Assembly: GCA_964542255.1 (NCBI GenBank)
Contig: CAZITV010000007.1
Location: 1 to 37,349 of the forward strand
Source: CAYMSF01 sp964542255
GTDB taxonomy: Bacteria > Verrucomicrobiota > Lentisphaeria > Victivallales > Victivallaceae
Reading direction: 5' to 3'
DNA length: 37,349 bases
Position numbers and translations under genes: made by a program. Shown piece by piece: positions 33,476-37,349 of the stretch (the stretch's first letter is position 1; each line of letters begins with the position of its first letter). The notes beneath the pieces are model-generated. The model did not search any database. It saw only the letters and a program-made list of their open reading frames with translations, and was not told where the DNA came from.

Positions 33476-34375
33476 ATGATTTACGATGTCAATAATGCGT
33501 TGATTAGAAGCGAAATTGATGGCGTCAAGCTTATTAACCGCGGCAAAGTTCGTGATATTTACGATTTAGGCGATAGTTTGCTCTTTGTCGCTACTGACCG
33601 AATTAGCGCATTCGACGTGGTTATGCCTAACGGCATTCCCAATAAAGGCAAAGTGCTCACTCAAATTTCGCTTTTTTGGTTTGAGCTGATGAAGTGGATG
33701 CCAAACCATTTAATAACCGCTGATGTTTCCGAACGCAAAGAATTGAAGCCTTACGCCGCCGACCTGCAAGGGCGTGCCATGATTGTCAAAAAGGCTGCTA
33801 CTTTGCCGGTAGAATGTATTGTTAGGGGTTATTTAGTCGGCAGCGGGTGGAAAGACTATCAGAAAGATGGTATCGTGTCAGGAATAAAATTGCGTCCTGG
33901 GTATCGTCAGGCGGAAAAACTTGATGAAGCATTATTTACTCCGTCAACAAAGGCCGAACAAGGTTTGCACGATGAGGCAATTTCTTTTAGTGAAGTAGAA
34001 AAACTTTTAGGCAAAGACACTGCCGGAGAAATTTCTCACTTATCTTTAAAAATCTACAAAACTGCTGCGGATTATGCTTTATCCAAAGGTATTATTCTTG
34101 CTGACACCAAATTCGAGTTCGGAATTCACTGCGGCAAGGTAATTCTTATTGATGAAATCTTAACTCCTGATTCAAGTCGGTTTTGGCCGGCAGATCAGTA
34201 CCGCATTGGCTCTAACCCGCCAAGTCTTGACAAACAGTTTGTCCGCGATTACTTGGAAACTCTTGATTGGAACAAAACTGCTCCAGGGCCTGAGTTGCCG
34301 CAAAACGTGGTTGAAAAAACAGAAGAAAAGTATCTTGAGGCATATCAGATTTTGACTGGAAGAAATTTGAATTGA
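33476..34375 (+). CDS. purC: Phosphoribosylaminoimidazole-succinocarboxamide synthase
   Basis: 299 aa, the longer SAICAR synthetase form. It joins CAIR and aspartate with ATP in purine synthesis. Seen: RGKVRDIYDLGDSLLFVATDRISAFD with the ATP-binding segment, ECIVRGYLVGSGWKDYQ, STKAEQGLHDE, ILADTKFEFG, and LIDEILTPDSSRFWP. GGAG precedes the ATG. No other pur gene is near. Confidence 0.97.
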   Translation: MIYDVNNALIRSEIDGVKLINRGKVRDIYDLGDSLLFVATDRISAFDVVMPNGIPNKGKVLTQISLFWFELMKWMPNHLITADVSERKELKPYAADLQGRAMIVKKAATLPVECIVRGYLVGSGWKDYQKDGIVSGIKLRPGYRQAEKLDEALFTPSTKAEQGLHDEAISFSEVEKLLGKDTAGEISHLSLKIYKTAADYALSKGIILADTKFEFGIHCGKVILIDEILTPDSSRFWPADQYRIGSNPPSLDKQFVRDYLETLDWNKTAPGPELPQNVVEKTEEKYLEAYQILTGRNLN

Positions 34376-34423
34376 CGAACATGTGCCAAAGCAATCAGTT
34401 GGATTAGTTTATAGACAATTCCA

Positions 34424-34462
34424 AAGCCGCCTCTGCCATATCCCACCCGGTTGAGGCGGTTT
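34424..34462 (+). terminator. Rho-independent terminator of purC
   Basis: AAGCCGCCTC (34424-34433) and GAGGCGGTTT (34453-34462) form a 10-bp stem with one G-U pair, followed by a T-rich tail. It lies in the convergent gap between purC and the sigma gene. Confidence 0.78.
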
Positions 34463-34519
34463 TCTTTTACCAAAATGCAGTCTTTACCTTAGATCGTACA
34501 CCAGTAACGGACGTAAATC

Positions 34520-35947
34520 TTAGTTCATGTGGAAATAACCGTCAAAAAATTTTAATTTTGCCGGGGAACGAAGCTTGTTGATGATTTTAATTTCCAGCTG
34601 ACGAATACGTTCACGAGTTAGCTGAAAGTGTTCGCTAATCTCAAGCAGCGTCATTGTTTTGAATCCCAACAGGCCGAAGCGCATGATGATGATTTGTTGT
34701 TCACGTTCTGACAGTGTGCCAAGCAGTTCATGCAGCTTTTCCCTGACTACTTTGCTGGAAATATTTTGCATTGGATCCTCCGACTCAATATCAGTGAGAA
34801 TATCTTCCATAACTGAACCGTCATCATCATTGCCTATCGGCGCCTGCAGTGAAACCGATTGTCTTGCCATTTTTTGAATCGCACTGACACGCGAAGCAGG
34901 CAGTTCCATTATAATTGCGATTTCATCTGTTGATGGTTCACGTCCATGCTCTTGAATAAATCGTTGTTCCGCGTTATTGATTGTTACAATGGTTTTTACC
35001 ATATGAACTGGAATGCGGATAATACGTGATTGCTCTGCAATTGCTCGCGTAATATTCTGCTTAATCCACCATGATGCGTAAGTGCTGAATTTATGTCCCA
35101 ACTTAAAGTCAAATTTCTCCAGCGCACGCATTAATCCCATATTGCCTTCTTGGATCAAGTCTATAAACGGCAACCCGCGGTTACGGTAGCGGTTGGCAAT
35201 GTTGATTGCCAAACGCAAATTGCCTTCCAGCATACACTGCCGGGTTGAGAGTACCTTTTCCTTTGCACTGTTGAGTTCAGGTAGCAATCGGAAAAAATCA
35301 TCCAGACTCATCATAAATTTATTTTCAAGGAATTGGCGCTTATCAGCGGGAATATTTTCTATTTTTGATTTTACAGGAACCATTAACTCCGGATTTGCCA
35401 ATTTGATGTACTCTAAAATGACATCGTACCACTCTTCAAGCAGGTCATAGACTACAGGATAGCGCATCATCAGACTAACTGAGTCATGCCGGAGTTTCTC
35501 CAAATCTTTGCTGCCCTTTTGGAATGCCGTTTTGAATTTGTTGAAATGCGTCAGCATTGCACCATTCCAACCTCGCAATTCCACTATGAATTTTGCTGGA
35601 GTGCTATTTTTAAGCACAGAAGGGATAAAATTATCAACTATTGTCTCAATCTCGGAATCGCTAATCAGCTTGAGATGTTCCACAAGTACAAAGCCCAACT
35701 CATAAAGTTTTTCGCGAAAACTTTGCACAGCTCGTTCAATGGCATCGGCAACTTCCAGTTGGCGTTCCGGAGTAAGCATCGGATAAGACGATATTTGTCG
35801 AAAATAGATACGCAATGAATCTGAAACATCGTCAATGGTATCAATTACCGCATCATCTGATTCAAGCACATCAAGCGTCTCATCAACCGAATTATCGGCA
35901 ATATTAACGTCTTCGTGCGTGTTTTCTTCTGTCATTTTATTTTCCAT
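34520..35947 (-). CDS. rpoD: RNA polymerase sigma-70 family factor (RpoD-like)
   Basis: 475 aa. An acidic N terminus (1-45) stands in place of a full region 1.1. Region 1.2 is DSLRIYFRQISSYPMLTPERQ (about 43-63, given here split by position), a non-conserved insert fills about 75-230, and regions 2.1-2.4 run 240-318 (IDLIQEGNMGLMRALEKFD, then FSTYASWWIKQ, then IIRIPVHM). Region 3 spans 319-395 and region 4.2 ends with LTRERIRQLEIKIINKLR (443-460). The strength of regions 2 and 4 suggests a primary or near-primary sigma that reads -35/-10 promoters like those proposed in this window. The ATG at 35947 is preferred; an internal ATG at 35935 has a better GGA and is possible. Confidence 0.9.
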   Translation of the reverse strand: MENKMTEENTHEDVNIADNSVDETLDVLESDDAVIDTIDDVSDSLRIYFRQISSYPMLTPERQLEVADAIERAVQSFREKLYELGFVLVEHLKLISDSEIETIVDNFIPSVLKNSTPAKFIVELRGWNGAMLTHFNKFKTAFQKGSKDLEKLRHDSVSLMMRYPVVYDLLEEWYDVILEYIKLANPELMVPVKSKIENIPADKRQFLENKFMMSLDDFFRLLPELNSAKEKVLSTRQCMLEGNLRLAINIANRYRNRGLPFIDLIQEGNMGLMRALEKFDFKLGHKFSTYASWWIKQNITRAIAEQSRIIRIPVHMVKTIVTINNAEQRFIQEHGREPSTDEIAIIMELPASRVSAIQKMARQSVSLQAPIGNDDDGSVMEDILTDIESEDPMQNISSKVVREKLHELLGTLSEREQQIIIMRFGLLGFKTMTLLEISEHFQLTRERIRQLEIKIINKLRSPAKLKFFDGYFHMN

Positions 35948-36113
35948 CGGCAATTATGATAATTGTGCATTGCGTTTTTAATTAATCAACAAGTGAAATT
36001 TCGATGATTACCGCCCTAATTCAAAAATAGTATCAGAAAACCTTTGTGCCATAACTCCCAGTCCGTACGAAAGAACGTGGCAACAACACGCGTATTAAGA
36101 AGATATATTCATC

Positions 36114-36139
36114 AAAAGAGTTAATTTTAAAACTCTTTT
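36114..36139. repeat. Perfect 9-bp hairpin at the edge of the right family B copy
   Basis: AAAAGAGTT (36114-36122) and AACTCTTTT (36131-36139) pair around AATTTTAA. It occupies the place of the arm in the left copy and may have formed from a collapsed pair of arms. The surrounding gap 35948-36591 has no confident gene. Confidence 0.6.
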
Positions 36140-36191
36140 GCGTCTTTTTCGAGTTTTTGGCTCCTTTAGCTCATCTTGCGTACCGCTGCTA
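36136..36191 (-). repeat. Family B repeat, right copy (inverted)
   Basis: Its reverse complement matches positions 1-56 at 53 of 56 bases, and the similarity continues into the hairpin at 36114-36139. It lies upstream of the sigma gene on the opposite side of the window from its partner. Confidence 0.85.
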
Positions 36192-36548
36192 TACTTGATT
36201 TCGCTTAAAATTGTCAAAATATTAAAGAAATCCTGCAAAACATCAATTTAAAATAGTTTTGCTATTACCTAAAAATATAAAACATTCGGATATCAGAAAT
36301 GTTGAAGCAACAAAATATCGTTCTAGGCTACTGGCCAGTTACCCGCGATTGACTCATAACAAACTCAAGCCGAGCGCTGCGAACCACATCTACATTACCA
36401 TCTTGTTTGTCAATTACCAGTTTATATTTATACCGAATCAAAACCTTTTCTTTCCGTAAGGCTGCGATTGAATATCAGCAACTATAGCAGCTTTTAAATG
36501 TCGTCAACTCTTAATGTAATTTATCCTACACAATTTTCAAAACAACAC

Positions 36549-36576
36549 TTGATTTTTTTTAATAAAATACTATTTT
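36549..36576 (+). promoter_or_regulatory. Candidate promoter of tRNA-Ala
   Basis: TTGATT (36549-36554), a 16-nt spacer and TATTTT (36571-36576), 15 nt before the mature tRNA 5' end. Confidence 0.4.
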
Positions 36577-36591
36577 AATGGAATATTTTAT

Positions 36592-36668
<77 letters not shown>

Positions 36669-36920
36669 TTTTAACCTATTTATTATCAACGATTTACGCT
36701 TAATGTAAAATTATATCACAATAGCCATTTTACTCTATTTTAGCCTGTTTTACTCCTCGTATATGCTCAAAAATACAATAAAATTTTGTGCTCAATCATG
36801 CGGAATTAATTAAGTAAAATTAACATCGAAATTTTATAGTTGATTTAATATCGAGTAACTTTGCTGAGTTTTTTGTTAAGGTATTGCATTTGCATAATAT
36901 AAATATAGTTTACTTTAACT

Positions 36921-37028
36921 TCATACTATTGGAGGGCAATATAACGCACTTATTGACGTTTCACCATTGAGCCCCTGTAACACAATACCCAGCTTTTCCT
37001 TGCCCGTCAATTGTTTTTTTGCTTTCAT
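36921..37028 (-). pseudogene. Remnant of an IS3-type transposase OrfA
   Basis: 35 codons on the minus strand: MKAKKQLTGKEKLGIVLQG then LNGETSISALY and an unrelated CPPIV end. The first 30 residues match the helix-turn-helix start of IS3-family OrfA proteins (K-x-T-x-x-EK-x-x-IV, then G-E-x-S-I-x-x-L). Everything after the first helices is lost, so the protein is not functional. It lies just downstream (on its strand) of a family A repeat, in the 681-nt region 36669-37349 that has no other gene. Confidence 0.7.
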
Positions 37029-37095
37029 AGCGAGTCCCTTTCGTTTTCTCTCTTAATTTAACTCTTTGTTAAATGGGGGCAATATAAGTTTTTGA

Positions 37096-37198
37096 GACCA
37101 ATTCGGTCACATTGATAGACACCTGATTGATCTTTGGCACCGATTTTTGCCATAAATACTCGTACGATATGGGTATAGTTCTACGGTTTATCGCCAAA
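37096..37198 (-). repeat. Family A repeat, near-complete copy, inverted
   Basis: Read on the minus strand: TTGGCGATAAACCGTA, a decayed palindrome (AACTATACCCATATCGTAC), GAGTATTTATGGCAAAAATC, GGTGCCAAAGATCAATC, then GTGTCTATCAATG and an end CGAATTGGTC. It lies next to the IS3 remnant. The palindrome no longer pairs fully. Confidence 0.75.
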
Positions 37199-37349
37199 AT
37201 CCATCATCAAATTATAAATAACCCCATTTGCGTCCGACCAGTAAAAAACTGATCAAAAATAAAGTTGTTCAGTTGAATATCGACGCACCTAACTAGGATT
37301 GACGAATTGCGGAGATGTCCGTTACGGGAGAAGTTTTTCTTGAGATTTT

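Noticed and set aside
36259..36459. 66-codon open stretch on the + strand upstream of tRNA-Ala
   Set aside because: No ribosome binding site, no recognisable motif, AT-driven composition; the opposite strand looks more coding-like.

Overview
The window reads as a chromosomal segment of an AT-rich, diderm (Gram-negative type) bacterium. YidC has the large periplasmic domain, two small proteins and an SGNH hydrolase carry signal peptides, and a LysM/YkuD L,D-transpeptidase and acetyl-CoA carboxylase alpha are present. MurA carries Asp instead of the usual active-site Cys, which is known in Chlamydiae and some other phyla. Together with the secreted galactose-binding-like proteins this makes a PVC-superphylum member (for example Lentisphaerota) a reasonable guess. 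That placement is inference and was not tested. Most of the window is housekeeping; no phage, CRISPR array or intact transposon was seen.

Layout. 1-296 is repeat-rich DNA with a MITE-like element. 297-2711 (+) is a three-gene cluster: two paralogous secreted proteins and an overlapping SGNH hydrolase. 2882-9421 (-) runs murA, iron alcohol dehydrogenase, terminator, frr, GT-C-type membrane glycosyltransferase, rsmB. uppP (+) diverges from murA and converges on a tight minus-strand set LOG - LysE exporter - comF (10675-12731). 12953-22254 (+) holds the L,D-transpeptidase, accA, a GNAT acetyltransferase, rsmH, ackA-pta, tyrS and dgt. 22420-25922 (-) is the classical rpmH-rnpA-yidD-yidC-jag string followed by tRNA-Pro. 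26571-34375 (+) carries a rhomboid protease, queA, a DEAD-box helicase, a divergent cysteine-desulfurase-like protein, a flavodoxin/ferredoxin protein, rplU (without rpmA) and purC. A sigma-70 gene lies on the minus strand (34520-35947), then tRNA-Ala and a region with an IS3-type transposase remnant.

Functional themes. Envelope and wall synthesis: murA, uppP, Ldt, yidC, glycosyltransferase. Translation and RNA maturation: frr, rsmB, rsmH, tyrS, queA, rplU, rpmH, rnpA, two tRNAs. Acetyl-CoA and acetate metabolism: accA, ackA, pta. Nucleotide metabolism: purC, dgt, LOG, comF.

The least explained content is between the genes. Family A is a dispersed, roughly 100-nt repeat with a central palindrome that keeps pairing while its sequence changes (28544, 31807, 37096, with partial copies at 2808 and 10640). 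Family B is a 56-bp block in inverted copies about 36 kb apart (1-56 and 36136-36191), next to 29-bp inverted-repeat arms that recur at 56-84, 192-220, 944-971 and near 32945. A long leader with several inverted repeats precedes the rhomboid gene. These are the best candidates for undescribed structured RNAs or small non-autonomous mobile elements.
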